From positions 1 through 64,000 of the forward strand of contig CAJPFG010000001.1 in NCBI GenBank assembly GCA_905339235.1: a stretch of DNA of 64,000 nucleotides, given 5' to 3'. The notes under the pieces are model-generated. The model worked only from the letters and a program-made list of their open reading frames with translations, searched no databases and was not told the origin of the DNA. This stretch comes from Phycisphaerales bacterium. GTDB lineage: Bacteria > Planctomycetota > Phycisphaerae > Phycisphaerales > UBA1924. The translations under genes and the position numbers were made by a program. Positions 51,305 through 61,077 of this stretch are shown piece after piece. The number at the start of each line of letters is the position of its first letter. Within the stretch, counting starts at the first letter, position 1.

Positions 51305-52063
51305 ATGACGATTTCCGGGGAGTTGAGCCTTTCGATGGCGGGTTTGAAGCGGGCTCCCGGCGCGCCGTGGGAGACCGGCCCCCGGGCCGCGATGGAATGG
51401 GCGGCGGGGCTGGAATACCGGGCGGTGCAGTTGGACGGGACGGTGGCGGGAACGCGGGCGCGGGAACTGGATCGCTCGGCGCGCCGGGACGTGGGCGGAG
51501 TGCTCCGCCGGCTGTCGCTCGTGATGTCGGGCATCGACCTGTGGATTCCGCCGACGCATTTTTCGTCGCCAGGTGACGTGGATCGCGCGGTGGCGGCGGT
51601 GGTGGGGGCGGTGGAACTCGCCGCCGACCTGAGAGCGGTGGTGCCGGGCTCGACGGCGCTGGTGTGCGTTTCGTTGCCGGCGGAAACCGTGCCGGGAGTG
51701 GAGTCGGCGCTCGGGGCGGCGGCGCAACGCTTCGGCTGCGTCGTCGCGGATCACGCGTGGCCGGTGCGAGAGAATGGAGTACTTGAAATCGGGGTTGATC
51801 CCGCGACGCTGATCCTCGCGGGCGTCGATGTGCCGCTCGCGGTTGCGGGGCTTCGTGCCGCTCCCGCGAGTGCTCGCATGAGCGACCTCGCGGCGGAGGG
51901 CCGGGTGCTGCCGGGAGACGGGGCGCTGGAGCCATTCGAGTACGACGCCGCGTTGAGCGTGCGTGGATTCTCCGGGGCCCGGATTGTCGATCTTCGGGGC
52001 CTGCCGGACCAGGAGCGGGCGGTGGGGGAGATCAGGCGCCGCCTGATCGGCGCAGCGGGTTGA
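51305..52063 (+). CDS. Protein with TIM-barrel-like sugar isomerase/AP endonuclease 2 traits
   Basis: A 252-residue protein of uncertain function. MEWAAGLEYRAVQLDGTVAG, GGVLRRLSLVMSGIDLWIPP and DVDRAVAAVVGAVELAADLR suggest the first third of a xylose-isomerase-like TIM barrel as is common in planctomycetes, but the metal ligands of active members cannot be identified. VVADHAWPVRENGVLEIGVD and GVDVPLAVAGLRAAPASARM are further motifs. It starts 47 bases from the divergent membrane-protein gene, sharing that spacer, and converges with yebC with only three bases between. Confidence 0.6.
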   Translation: MTISGELSLSMAGLKRAPGAPWETGPRAAMEWAAGLEYRAVQLDGTVAGTRARELDRSARRDVGGVLRRLSLVMSGIDLWIPPTHFSSPGDVDRAVAAVVGAVELAADLRAVVPGSTALVCVSLPAETVPGVESALGAAAQRFGCVVADHAWPVRENGVLEIGVDPATLILAGVDVPLAVAGLRAAPASARMSDLAAEGRVLPGDGALEPFEYDAALSVRGFSGARIVDLRGLPDQERAVGEIRRRLIGAAG

Positions 52064-52066
52064 ACT

Positions 52067-52825
52067 TCAGTCCTTGATTTCGTCGTCGGGGATGTCGGCG
52101 TTGGTGTAGACCTTCTGAACATCGTCGAGGTCTTCGAGTTGCTCGACCAGTGCCATGACGTTTTGGGCGTTTTCTCCGCGGACCGTGACGTGCTGTTCGG
52201 GGATCATCCCCAGTTCGACTTCGCCGATGGTGAAGCGGGCCATTTCAAGCGATTCTTTCACCTGATGGAAGGATGCGACGTCGGTGAGTACGGTCCACGC
52301 GGCGTCGTCTTCCGATGCGTCCGCGGGGGCCTGAACGTCGAGGGCGCCGGAGTTGAGAGCGGCCTCGAGGATCGAGTCCTCGGCGACGCCCCTGGCCAGC
52401 ACGGCGATCCGGCCGCGGGAGTGGAACAGGTACGCGACGCAACCGGAAGCGCCGAGGTTTCCGCCGTGGGCTCCGAGGGCGTTTCGCACGTCGGTGGCGG
52501 TGCGGGTGCGGTTGTCGGTGAGCGCATCGATGATGACGGCGATGCCGCCGGGCGCGTAGGCCTCGTAGCGGACGTTTTCGTACGCGGACATGTCGCCGCC
52601 GCCCGCGCCCTTCTGGACGGCCCGGTCGATGACGTCTCGGGGCATGTTGGCGTAGCGTGCTTCGTCGATCGCGTACCGGAGCGAGAGGTTGAAGTTCGGA
52701 TCGGGGCCGCCGTGACGGGCCGCGACGATGATGGCGCGGCTGACCTTGCTCCACACCTTGCTCCGGCGTTTGTCAACGACAGCCTTGCGATGCTTGACCT
52801 TGCTCCATTTGTTGTGGCCGGCCAT
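52067..52825 (-). CDS. YebC/PmpR family DNA-binding regulatory protein
   Basis: A 252-residue protein of the YebC/PmpR (TACO1) family. MAGHNKWSKVKHRKAVVDKR, ARHGGPDPNFNLSLRYAIDE, ARYANMPRDVIDRAVQKGAG, YEAYAPGGIAVIIDALTDNR, NLGASGCVAYLFHSRG and the C-terminal QLEDLDDVQKVYTNADIPDD cover the three domains. Family members are described as transcription regulators or, more recently, translation helpers at polyproline stalls. ATG 52825 is fixed by the family start. It is the last gene of the long minus-strand operon with the TPR lipoprotein 16 bases upstream. Confidence 0.95.
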   Translation of the reverse strand: MAGHNKWSKVKHRKAVVDKRRSKVWSKVSRAIIVAARHGGPDPNFNLSLRYAIDEARYANMPRDVIDRAVQKGAGGGDMSAYENVRYEAYAPGGIAVIIDALTDNRTRTATDVRNALGAHGGNLGASGCVAYLFHSRGRIAVLARGVAEDSILEAALNSGALDVQAPADASEDDAAWTVLTDVASFHQVKESLEMARFTIGEVELGMIPEQHVTVRGENAQNVMALVEQLEDLDDVQKVYTNADIPDDEIKD

Positions 52826-52841
52826 TGAGTCTCCGGATTGC

Positions 52842-55800
52842 TCAGGGTTCCTTTGCGTTCGCGAGGGGGGCGACGGCGGGCTCGCGGCTCGCGGCGGCGT
52901 CCGCCAACTTGCGGCGGATCGATTCAAGGGCGGTGCGCAGGCGCACCAGCCCGGGGGCATCGGGCGCGGCGTCGGGCCGTCTGCCGAGGTCAAGGAACTT
53001 GATCTGTTCCTCGATCGCGGCCTTGGCGCGATTCCACTGGTCCCGGGCTTCGGCCGTCCGGCTGACCCGCCAGAGCGCATCGCCGTAGTGATCGAGGATG
53101 GCCCACGAGGCGTCGCCGCCCTGCTGCTCGACCGCCCGATGGAGCAGCGTCACGGCTCCCTCGACGATCACCTTGCCCTGCTCGTCGGTCTGATCCGTGA
53201 GAACGCCGCGCTTGTAGCGAACCCAGCCGAGCGAATCGGTGACGTGGAACTCCTCCGGCTCGCCTTCGTGCGCGATGGTGATCAGGCGGTCGCATTCGTC
53301 GAGATCGCCGCCGTTCTCGAGGAGGAGGTACCCCAGGTCATTGCACGTCATGGAGCGCTTGGGCTCGACCTCCAGGACCTTGCGGTATGTCGCGATCGCG
53401 AGGTCCACTCGATCCAACGAACTGAGCATGCCCGCCAGGACCTCGGTGAGCGCCAGGTGGAACTCGGCGGGATCGTCGGGCAGAATGACGTCGGAACCGG
53501 TCCGGGAGAGCACCTCGAGCATGAGTTTGGGGTTGGAATCGCGAAGAAAACGGTCGATGTCGGCGGCGTCGCCTCGCACGGCCGTGAGTCGAAGCCATTC
53601 GAACAGGAGTTGTTCGTTCGGTGGGGAGAAGAGTGCCGCGGCGGCTGGAAGAAAAAGCAGGGCGGGGGCGGCGCTATCTCTCGCGGCGAGCAGTTCGAGC
53701 ACTTGGGCGCAGGCCGTGAGGCGCAAGTCCGGGTAACGCTCGCCCATGGAACGGATGGCGTTGACGATTGTCGCGGTTTCGTCGGGCTGTCCCGCGGCGA
53801 GGAGCGCGAGCCTTGCCAGGTGCAACTGCGGCGACATGGGAACGCCGCGAGCCGCAACGAGGTCGAACATGCGGATTGCGGCGTCGGTGGATTCCGCGCC
53901 CGCGTTCTGGACCTTGTCGGACCTCAGGCCGGAGAGCAGGTTGAGAAGCCGGCGAGCCTGCGGCTCGGAAAGAGTGGAATCGGGGGTGAGGGCGTCTTCG
54001 AGGGCCGAGGCCGCGGGCACGAGGTCGGCGTGGCGGACGTGGAGTTCGGCGAGTTCGACGCGATTGTCGAAAGTCCTGGGCTCGCGTTCGAGCCTCTGCA
54101 GGGCGAGTTGGTCGGCGCGGGCGGGTTCATCGAGCCCGCTGCGCACAATCCATTCGCGAAGGCGCGCCATGTCGGGCATCGGCCAGCGCTCGAGCCGCGG
54201 GACCAGGAGTTCTTCGGCCTCGGCCGGCCGGCCTCTGGCGGTGACGACGCGGGCGAGAGCCATGAGCAATCCCGGAGCCTGCGCACGGTTCGAGAGGCGG
54301 GCGCGGAGCCAGGCTTCCCCCCGCTCGGCGAGTTCGGGTGAACTCTCGGCCGAGCGCTCCCACACGGTTACCAGCAGGCTCAGTGCCTGGGAGCTTTCGC
54401 GGTTCGCGTCCATCAGCGAGAGCAACTGGGACTCGGCCTGGGGCCAGAGCGAGCGGGCGATCTGCTCTTGGGCGGTCAGGACCCGGATGAGACGGCTCGA
54501 GGGCGCGGCCTGACGGAGCGCCCGCGCCGCGTCGGTGAACTTTCGGTCGTCGGGGATCGCCCCGCCGGGCGCGAACAGCGCGAGGAGCGAGTCGTAGACG
54601 CGTTCGTCGAATCGGTCGGCATCCATGGCGCGACGCAGGAGAGGTTCGGACCTGTCGGGCATTCCCGCGGCGAGCGCCAAGTCAGCACCTTCGAGCAGCA
54701 ACTCGGCGTCCGGATGTTCGGCCGGTGCGAGGGCCGGGGCGAGCACGTCGAACGCGGGCCGGGGTTGCTGAGCGCCAAGGTACGCGGCGGCGGCGGCCCG
54801 CCGTACATCGGCGGTCGGGTCCTCGCGGACCAGAGCATCAAACTGGGCGAGAGTCTGGGCCTGGAGATCGTTGTTGCCGGATGCGGCGGCCGCGCCGGCG
54901 CGAACGGCCAGGAAGGCGGGCCGGATCGGGCCGGATGGCGCCGCGGCGTCGAGGGCGTTGAGGGCGTCGGCATAACTTCCGAGTTTGGTGAGGAGCGTGG
55001 CGCGCAGGACGAGCGCTTCAGGGGTTCGGTTGGATTCGAGCAGACGAATCGTGTCGTCCAAGTCACGCCCCAGGGAGATGGCGGCGTCGGCGAGCCTGTC
55101 GATGGAGTTCGGGGCGGAGCCGGCAAGGTCGAGCAACTCGCGAACCTGGGAGTTGGTGCTGTTGCAGAGGGCGAGCAGGTCGATGATTGTTTCGGTATCG
55201 CGAGAGGCGTCGCGCAGGCGGTCGCGGAGGATTTGGCGTGCCTGCGAGGCGGGGAGCGACGCCGCGGTGGCTCGGGCGAGCCGGCCCAGGGTGGTCGAGG
55301 AGGCGCTGGGACCGAGGGTTCGCGAGAGGTCTCCTACGGCGCGGGAGAGGGCCTCGCCTGCCCGTGTCTGCTGGGCGATGAACGTGAGAACGGGGAGTGT
55401 GCGGTCGTCGATCCGGCCGTCGGAGTCGATCAGGGCTTCGAGCAGCACCAGAGAGGCGCGTGCGGATCGACCGGCGAGCAGGTCCAGGTGCACGCGCCGG
55501 GCGAGGATGTCGATCGGCTCGACATTGGGGGCTCCGCCGGCCTGCACGTAGGCGACGACGGCGCGATCGGGCTCGCCCAGGCGGCACGAGAGGTCTCCCG
55601 AGAGCAACCACAGTTCGCCGCGGCGGCGGAACACGTCGGTGGCGTCCGCGATCGAGCGGGAAGCGGACGAAGGGGGAGTGAGCGCGGAGAGTCCTTCTTC
55701 GAGCGCGTCGCGAGACGCGGCGATGTACCCCTCGGCGAGCAGCGCCTCGGCGAGGTCAATGCACGCGACGGAAGCGAATGCGGGGTCCACGTTCGCGTCG

Positions 55801-56471
55801 AGGGACAGAGCCCAGGTGAGGAACTTGATTGCCTCGGCACGGCGGTTGGCCCGGAGCGCCTCCCGCCCGAGGACTCCGAACGCGCGGGGCTCGCGGAGGC
55901 CCAGGCTGACGGCACGCTGGTACGACTGCGCGGCCGCGGCGCGACGGCCCAGCGAGAGTTGCGCTTCTGCGATCTCGCGCTGGATTTCCGCGGAGGAAGG
56001 ATCGAACTTGGCGGCGAGTTCGAGATCGACCAGGGCGGCGGCGGCCTTGCCGTCGAGGAGTTGCAGTCGCGCGGATGCGTACAGGCGCAGGGCACGGGGG
56101 TCGGCGGGGGCGGCGGGGTCCTCCGGGACTTCCGCGGGTTGCTCGACGGCGTCGAGCAGCATTCGCAAGGCGGTGCGGGCTCTGGAATCGTTCGCGTCAG
56201 TTGGGATTTGCTCGACGCGGGAGGCGTCGAGGCCGGGAGGCGGCGGGAGCAGGCGGGCGTCCGCGTCGGGCCGCGAAGCCTGGCGTTCGTCGAGTGCGCG
56301 AAGTTCGGCGAACGCGCGGCGCTGGGTGCTCGGAGTTTCCGCGGGCGCTGGCGCGGGGGTGGGAGTTGTGCGGCAACCCGGCATCGCCAGAAGGAGCGCC
56401 GCGAATAGGGAGGCAACGGCCGCGGATCGGCGCGAGGGTTGGAAGAGGGTGGCCCGGTGGGATGGCTGCAC
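52842..56471 (-). CDS. Giant TPR lipoprotein
   Basis: A 1209-residue protein. A lipobox (LFAALLLAMPGCRTTPTP) near residue 33 suggests lipid anchoring, after which Pro/Ala and Arg-rich text precedes many TPR-like helical repeats (RLYASARLQLLDGKAAAALV, LRANRRAEAIKFLTWALSLD, RSMTCNDLGYLLLENGGDLD). About 15-20 TPR units fit the length (inference). It could scaffold a cell-envelope complex. It begins three bases after the HhH-like gene stop, within the nusA-infB operon, which is unusual for a lipoprotein. Confidence 0.8.
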   Translation of the reverse strand: MQPSHRATLFQPSRRSAAVASLFAALLLAMPGCRTTPTPAPAPAETPSTQRRAFAELRALDERQASRPDADARLLPPPPGLDASRVEQIPTDANDSRARTALRMLLDAVEQPAEVPEDPAAPADPRALRLYASARLQLLDGKAAAALVDLELAAKFDPSSAEIQREIAEAQLSLGRRAAAAQSYQRAVSLGLREPRAFGVLGREALRANRRAEAIKFLTWALSLDANVDPAFASVACIDLAEALLAEGYIAASRDALEEGLSALTPPSSASRSIADATDVFRRRGELWLLSGDLSCRLGEPDRAVVAYVQAGGAPNVEPIDILARRVHLDLLAGRSARASLVLLEALIDSDGRIDDRTLPVLTFIAQQTRAGEALSRAVGDLSRTLGPSASSTTLGRLARATAASLPASQARQILRDRLRDASRDTETIIDLLALCNSTNSQVRELLDLAGSAPNSIDRLADAAISLGRDLDDTIRLLESNRTPEALVLRATLLTKLGSYADALNALDAAAPSGPIRPAFLAVRAGAAAASGNNDLQAQTLAQFDALVREDPTADVRRAAAAAYLGAQQPRPAFDVLAPALAPAEHPDAELLLEGADLALAAGMPDRSEPLLRRAMDADRFDERVYDSLLALFAPGGAIPDDRKFTDAARALRQAAPSSRLIRVLTAQEQIARSLWPQAESQLLSLMDANRESSQALSLLVTVWERSAESSPELAERGEAWLRARLSNRAQAPGLLMALARVVTARGRPAEAEELLVPRLERWPMPDMARLREWIVRSGLDEPARADQLALQRLEREPRTFDNRVELAELHVRHADLVPAASALEDALTPDSTLSEPQARRLLNLLSGLRSDKVQNAGAESTDAAIRMFDLVAARGVPMSPQLHLARLALLAAGQPDETATIVNAIRSMGERYPDLRLTACAQVLELLAARDSAAPALLFLPAAAALFSPPNEQLLFEWLRLTAVRGDAADIDRFLRDSNPKLMLEVLSRTGSDVILPDDPAEFHLALTEVLAGMLSSLDRVDLAIATYRKVLEVEPKRSMTCNDLGYLLLENGGDLDECDRLITIAHEGEPEEFHVTDSLGWVRYKRGVLTDQTDEQGKVIVEGAVTLLHRAVEQQGGDASWAILDHYGDALWRVSRTAEARDQWNRAKAAIEEQIKFLDLGRRPDAAPDAPGLVRLRTALESIRRKLADAAASREPAVAPLANAKEP

Positions 56472-56474
56472 AAC

Positions 56475-57254
56475 TCAGTCTCCGGAGCGGCTCTTGGACT
56501 TATTCGCGTGGCGGGCGCCAACGGCCTCGCCTTTCGGGGACTTGGCGCGGGCTTTGGGCGCGGGCTTGGCCGCGGCGGGCTGACGTGCTTCGGCGGCCGG
56601 GCGCTTCTCGCGCTTGGGTGGGTGGCCTTCCTCGTCGGACCAGGTCTGAAGGAGCAGGTGCGTCTCGACCGCGTCTTCGGCCCGGATGTGGTGTTCGAGC
56701 CAACTCGCAGCCGCTTCGGGCGTCGCCGCCGGGTCGATCACCCCTTCGCCGGCGAGAAGATCGCGAAGTCGCTCATCGCAGGGCAGGCCATGGCCGCCGA
56801 GATCGAGGAGAAAGACGCGAGCGGCCGCGAAGGGAGGGATGCCCTCCAGGCTCTCGAGCATCGCGCGGGCCTCACGTTTGGGAGCGTCCTTCAGCGACAG
56901 GAGCGTCAGGCCCTGCTGCCTGCGGAAAAGGTCGTTGAGCGCCGAGCGCAGGCGCAGGCATCGTTCGTGCCCGAGTGGGTATTTTTCACCAAGGATGGCG
57001 GCGAGTTCGTCCGCCATGCACACGCGGAGTTCGTTGTAGTCCACCAGAGACTCGCGGAGCCGCTTCTGGGCGTTGCGAGCCTGGGAGGTTGAGGCTTCCC
57101 AGAGCAGCACCGAGAACACCAGTTGGTGTACGGCGGGATCCATCGCGTCGGGCGGTTCGGGAGTTACCGTGGGCGCGGCCGGGGCCTCGTGCTTTGACTT
57201 GAGGCGTCGAAGCAGCGATGAGAACTTTCTGGCCGCGGCTTCGCTGATCGTCAC
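56475..57254 (-). CDS. Helix-hairpin-helix-like protein after rbfA
   Basis: A 259-residue hypothetical protein. GTG 57254 overlaps the rbfA stop (GTGA). The motif SLEGIPPFAAARVFLLDLGG followed by HGLPCDERLRDLLAGEGV is like the HhH-GPD region of endonuclease III-type glycosylases, but the catalytic Lys and Asp and the iron-sulfur cysteines are not evident. The N-terminal part (AVHQLVFSVLLWEASTSQAR) is helical; the C-terminal 45 residues are a basic tail (KPAPKARAKSPKGEAVGARH). A nucleic-acid-binding role is plausible but unproven. Confidence 0.65.
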   Translation of the reverse strand: MTISEAAARKFSSLLRRLKSKHEAPAAPTVTPEPPDAMDPAVHQLVFSVLLWEASTSQARNAQKRLRESLVDYNELRVCMADELAAILGEKYPLGHERCLRLRSALNDLFRRQQGLTLLSLKDAPKREARAMLESLEGIPPFAAARVFLLDLGGHGLPCDERLRDLLAGEGVIDPAATPEAAASWLEHHIRAEDAVETHLLLQTWSDEEGHPPKREKRPAAEARQPAAAKPAPKARAKSPKGEAVGARHANKSKSRSGD

Positions 57255-57640
57255 GCCTTGGGTTCCTCTCGGTCCGGGGACTCCGCGGCCCGGCGCTCCA
57301 GGTCGGCCTTGGCAAGGTCGAGGTCCTTCAGGAGCGCCGCCTGCTTCTTGGTGGACTTGTCGGCGCGGAAGCGTAGCGGGGGAATCTGGCGCGTCTCGAC
57401 GAGTTTGCCGACTTCCCGGCGGATGTGCGCGGCGGCGCTCTGGAGGCCGTGGAGCGTGAGTGGCTCCTTCTCTTCGGGCAGGACCGAGATGCCGATATGG
57501 GCTTCGGAGAGGTCGTCGATCACTCGGACGGAGGTGACGGTGATGAGCCCCGATATGCGAGGGTCCTGCAGGCCGCGGGAGAGGATCTGGCGGACTGCGA
57601 GGTCGATGGCGGACGCGAGTTGTTCGGATCGTCGGCTCAC
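57251..57640 (-). CDS. rbfA: 30S ribosome-binding factor A
   Basis: A 129-residue late-assembly factor of the small subunit. SRRSEQLASAIDLAVRQILS, GLQDPRISGLITVTSVRVID, SEAHIGISVL and LGVR-type helix HIRREVGKLVETRQIPPLRF are diagnostic. It overlaps ylxP by four bases (57637-57640) and the HhH-like gene by four, so three genes are translationally coupled. Confidence 0.95.
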   Translation of the reverse strand: MSRRSEQLASAIDLAVRQILSRGLQDPRISGLITVTSVRVIDDLSEAHIGISVLPEEKEPLTLHGLQSAAAHIRREVGKLVETRQIPPLRFRADKSTKKQAALLKDLDLAKADLERRAAESPDREEPKA

Positions 57641-58023
57641 GCGGCGTCCTCCGATTCATCCAGGGCCCGGCGGAGCATTTCGGAGTCCAGCGAGCGGTCG
57701 GGGCCGTCGGGCCCGGGAGCGGAATCTTCGCCTTTGGGATCGTGGAGGATTTCGCGGGAGCAGTCGCCGAGTTCGGCCTCGTTGAGAGCCCGGAGGCGGG
57801 TTGTGATGCGGTCGAGGGTCTGGCCGGCGCGCCGGCCGTCGTTGGTGACCAGAGCGAGCGCCATTCTCGCGGCGTGAGGGGTGTCGAGCAGACCGACTTC
57901 GGCGACGGAGACCTGGTGCTCGCGGTGGAGCCGGTCTTTCAGCGAGTTGACGACGCGGCGCTTGTCCTTGAGGGACTCGGCGCCGGGGATAAGGAGTTCG
58001 AACTGGAGAATGGCTAGAACCAT
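57637..58023 (-). CDS. DUF503 family protein (YlxP)
   Basis: A 128-residue protein. MVLAILQFELLIPGAESLKD and KRRVVNSLKDRLHREHQVSV are the DUF503 start, then AEVGLLDTPHAARMALALVT. Usually found between infB and rbfA, as here; suspected to work in ribosome or RNA metabolism. An acidic C-terminal tail is added. ATG 58023 is chosen because the upstream in-frame ATG at 58035 lacks family match. Confidence 0.93.
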   Translation of the reverse strand: MVLAILQFELLIPGAESLKDKRRVVNSLKDRLHREHQVSVAEVGLLDTPHAARMALALVTNDGRRAGQTLDRITTRLRALNEAELGDCSREILHDPKGEDSAPGPDGPDRSLDSEMLRRALDESEDAA

Positions 58024-58104
58024 GGGGAATCGCAACGCGCGGTCACTTTTGGCACACGGCGACGGCCTTTGCGGGGCGGACGCGGGGAGGGTGTGGGCCG
58101 TTTT

Positions 58105-61014
58105 CTAGAGCGTCCGCTTCACCTCGACCTTCCTGTAGCACTCCAGCACGTCGCCTTCCTTGATGTCGTCGTAGCCGTCGATCTTCATGCCGCACTCGGT
58201 GCCCGAGCGGACTTCCTTGGCATCGTCCTTGACGCGCTTGAGTTGGGCCAGTTTGCGATCGTGCTCGACGACGATTCCGTTCCGGGTGACGCGGATGAGC
58301 GCATCGCGCTGCACCGTGCCGTCCGTGACGTAGCAGCCCGCCACCGAGCCGACCTTGCTGATCTTGAAGACCGCGCGGACCTCGGCGTGGCCCAGGACCT
58401 CTTCGCGGACTTCGGGGGCCAGCATGCCCTCCGCCGCCTTGCGAAGATCGTCGGTGATGTCGTAGATGACCTGGTAGGTGCGGATTTCCACGCCCTTCTG
58501 CTCGGCGAGCGAGCGGGCCTTGCCGGTGGGGATGACGTTGAAGCCGATGATGATCGCCTTCGACGCGTCGGCGAGGAGCGCATCGCTCTCGGTGATCCCG
58601 CCGACCGCGGCGTGAATCACGCGGGTGCGGATCTCGGCGGACTTCACCTTCTCGCACTCGCCCTTGAGCACGTCCACAGTGCCCTGCTGATCGGTCTTGA
58701 GGATGATGCGGATTTCCTTGGTGCCCGTCTCCTGCGTCTGCATCTGCGAGAACAGGGAGTCGAGCGTGAGTTTGGGCTGTGCGAGTTGTGTTTCACGCTC
58801 GCGCTGCCGGCGCTGATCGGCGGCCTCTTCCGCCTCGCGGAGCGAGCGGGTGACGAAGAACTTGTCGCCCGCGTCGCACACCATGTCCATGCCCGACACC
58901 TGCACGGGCAGGGGCGGGGTGCCTTCCTTCACGCGCCGGCCCTTGTCGTCGGTGATGTCGCGGATGCGGCCGAATGCCCGGCCCATCACGATGAAATCGC
59001 CGACCTTCAGTTTGCCCTGCTGGAGGAGAAGGTTGGCGACGGCGCCGCGGCCTTCCTCCATCTTGGCCTCGATGACGGTGCCCTGGGCGGGGCCGTCGTA
59101 GTCGGCCTTGAGTTCGAGCAACTGGGCCTGGTAGTCGAGTGTTTCGAGGAGTTGCTTGATGCCCTGGCCGGTGACGGCTGAGACCCGGACGACTTCGGTT
59201 TCGCCGCCCCATTCCACGGGATTCAGCCCGGCCTTGGCGAGCTCGCCGAGGGTCTTCTGGATTTGCGATTCGGTGGCGTCCGGGCGGTCGATCTTGTTCA
59301 ATGCCACGACGAGCGGCACCTTCGCGGCTTTGGCGTGGTTGATCGACTCCACCGTTTGGGGCATTACGCCTTCGGGGGCCGAGACGACCAGCACTACGAC
59401 GTCGGTCATCTTCGCGCCGCGGGCGCGCATGCTTGTGAACGCTTCGTGGCCCGGGGTGTCGAGGAAGACCACCTGGCGCTTGTTGCCCTCCACCTCGACC
59501 TCCGCGACGAAGGCGGAAGTCTTCTGGGTGATGCCGCCGGCCTCGCCCGAGGCCACGTCGGTGTTGCGGATTTTGTCCAGCAGGCTCGTCTTGCCATGGT
59601 CCACGTGGCCGAGGATGGTGACCACGGGTCCGCGGGAGCGGAGGTCCTTCGCATCGCGCTTGATGAACTGATCGGAGACGGTTTCTTCCGCGGTACGAGC
59701 CTCGACCACTTCCAGATCGACGTCGAAGTCCATCAAGATCTCGACGGCCTTTTCGACTTCGATGGGGTCGTTGATCTTCTTCATGATCCCTTGGAGGAGG
59801 AGTTTCTTGACGATTTCAGAGGCCTTGACGCCCGTGGTTTCGGAGAGGTCCTTGATGGTGAAGGGCGCGACGATCTTGATGCGCCCTTCGGTCGGCGCGA
59901 CGGCGGTGCCGCTCTGGCCGGGCTTTTTCAGGTCCTGCTTGCGCTTTTTGAGGAAGCCTCCGGCGCGGGCGAGGCGGGCCTCACGTTCGATTAGGTCCTG
60001 CTCGCTGAAGATGCCCTGCGTGGAACCGACCCAATCGGCGTCGCTCCGGCCGCGGCGGCGTTCGGGCACGCCCGCGCCGCTCGAGCGCTTGTTGGCGGCG
60101 CCGGCGTCCTTGCGACGTGGGCTGCGGCCACGGTCGTCCTCGGAACCACCGGTTCCCGGGACTCCGCCTCCGGTGCGCGGGCCGCTGGGGCGGGGCGAGG
60201 TGGAAGGTCCCGGGCGGCGGGGGCGCGGAGCCTCGACCTGCTCCGCATTCTCGATGCGGACCACCTTGGGGCCGCTCAGTTTTACCGCGGTGGGCTGCTG
60301 GAGGCGCGGCCCCACGGGCGTGATGACCGTTGGACGACGCGGAACGTTCATTGGGGCCGGGGTAACCGGGGCCGGCTTTGACGGTGGGGGGGTGCGGGGC
60401 GCGGCGTGAGGCGGTTCGGTTGGGGGTGCCGGCGGCGCGGGCGGAGGCGCCTTCGCGATCGGAGTTGCCGGCTTGTGCTCGATCGTCGTGACTGGAGCGG
60501 GGGTCGTCGAAACCGGCGCCTTGGCGGCGGGCGCGAGCGGGATGGCCGGAGCGATCGGTGTCGCGGTGGGCGGCTCGGCGATTGGCTCTGAGACCGGCTC
60601 CGGGTGAGGGATCGTGACGGGGGTCGGCGCGAAGGCGACCGGCGACGGAACTTCGGGCGCGGGTTTGACCTCTTCGTGAATGACCGTGCCATCATGCGTG
60701 AGATCGTGGGTGGCGGCGGCCTCGTGGACGTCGTGATCACCCTTGTGCAGCGGCGCAGCGCGCTTTCGCGGAGCGGTCCTCTTGCGCACCGCCTCCACGT
60801 CCACCTTCTGGGCGGTTTCGACCGCGGTGGCGGCGCCACCCTGGCCGCTGAACCATTCCCTGATCGTGGCGGCGAGGCCGATCGCCACGGTTGACATGTG
60901 CGTCATGGTTGCGGCATCGGGGATGTCCTCGGCCTGGAGTTTGGCCACAATGGCCTTGGAGTCCACGCCGAGTTCCTTCGCCAACTGGTGGATCTTGATC
61001 TTCGCGGTCGCCAA
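58105..61014 (-). CDS. infB: Translation initiation factor IF-2
   Basis: A 969-residue GTPase that brings initiator tRNA to the ribosome. The N-terminal IF2N domain ([20 protein letters not shown]) is followed by about 300 residues of Ala/Pro/Arg-rich linker, the second IF2N-like domain ([20 protein letters not shown]) and the G domain with [14 protein letters not shown] (about residue 470), DTPGHEAF and NKIDRP, then domains II-IV ending in [17 protein letters not shown] sequence. ATG 61014 begins [15 protein letters not shown]. It is 63 bases from nusA. Confidence 0.97.
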   Translation of the reverse strand: MATAKIKIHQLAKELGVDSKAIVAKLQAEDIPDAATMTHMSTVAIGLAATIREWFSGQGGAATAVETAQKVDVEAVRKRTAPRKRAAPLHKGDHDVHEAAATHDLTHDGTVIHEEVKPAPEVPSPVAFAPTPVTIPHPEPVSEPIAEPPTATPIAPAIPLAPAAKAPVSTTPAPVTTIEHKPATPIAKAPPPAPPAPPTEPPHAAPRTPPPSKPAPVTPAPMNVPRRPTVITPVGPRLQQPTAVKLSGPKVVRIENAEQVEAPRPRRPGPSTSPRPSGPRTGGGVPGTGGSEDDRGRSPRRKDAGAANKRSSGAGVPERRRGRSDADWVGSTQGIFSEQDLIEREARLARAGGFLKKRKQDLKKPGQSGTAVAPTEGRIKIVAPFTIKDLSETTGVKASEIVKKLLLQGIMKKINDPIEVEKAVEILMDFDVDLEVVEARTAEETVSDQFIKRDAKDLRSRGPVVTILGHVDHGKTSLLDKIRNTDVASGEAGGITQKTSAFVAEVEVEGNKRQVVFLDTPGHEAFTSMRARGAKMTDVVVLVVSAPEGVMPQTVESINHAKAAKVPLVVALNKIDRPDATESQIQKTLGELAKAGLNPVEWGGETEVVRVSAVTGQGIKQLLETLDYQAQLLELKADYDGPAQGTVIEAKMEEGRGAVANLLLQQGKLKVGDFIVMGRAFGRIRDITDDKGRRVKEGTPPLPVQVSGMDMVCDAGDKFFVTRSLREAEEAADQRRQRERETQLAQPKLTLDSLFSQMQTQETGTKEIRIILKTDQQGTVDVLKGECEKVKSAEIRTRVIHAAVGGITESDALLADASKAIIIGFNVIPTGKARSLAEQKGVEIRTYQVIYDITDDLRKAAEGMLAPEVREEVLGHAEVRAVFKISKVGSVAGCYVTDGTVQRDALIRVTRNGIVVEHDRKLAQLKRVKDDAKEVRSGTECGMKIDGYDDIKEGDVLECYRKVEVKRTL

Positions 61015-61077
61015 ACAGTGTTCCTCGTTTCGTGTTCGTCCGTCACGTCCGTCCCGGCCACGAGCCGGAGACCGGCC

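Noticed and set aside
58069..59181. Plus-strand frame opposite infB
   Set aside because: A shadow of infB with Leu/Asp/Ala-rich sequence and no start signals.
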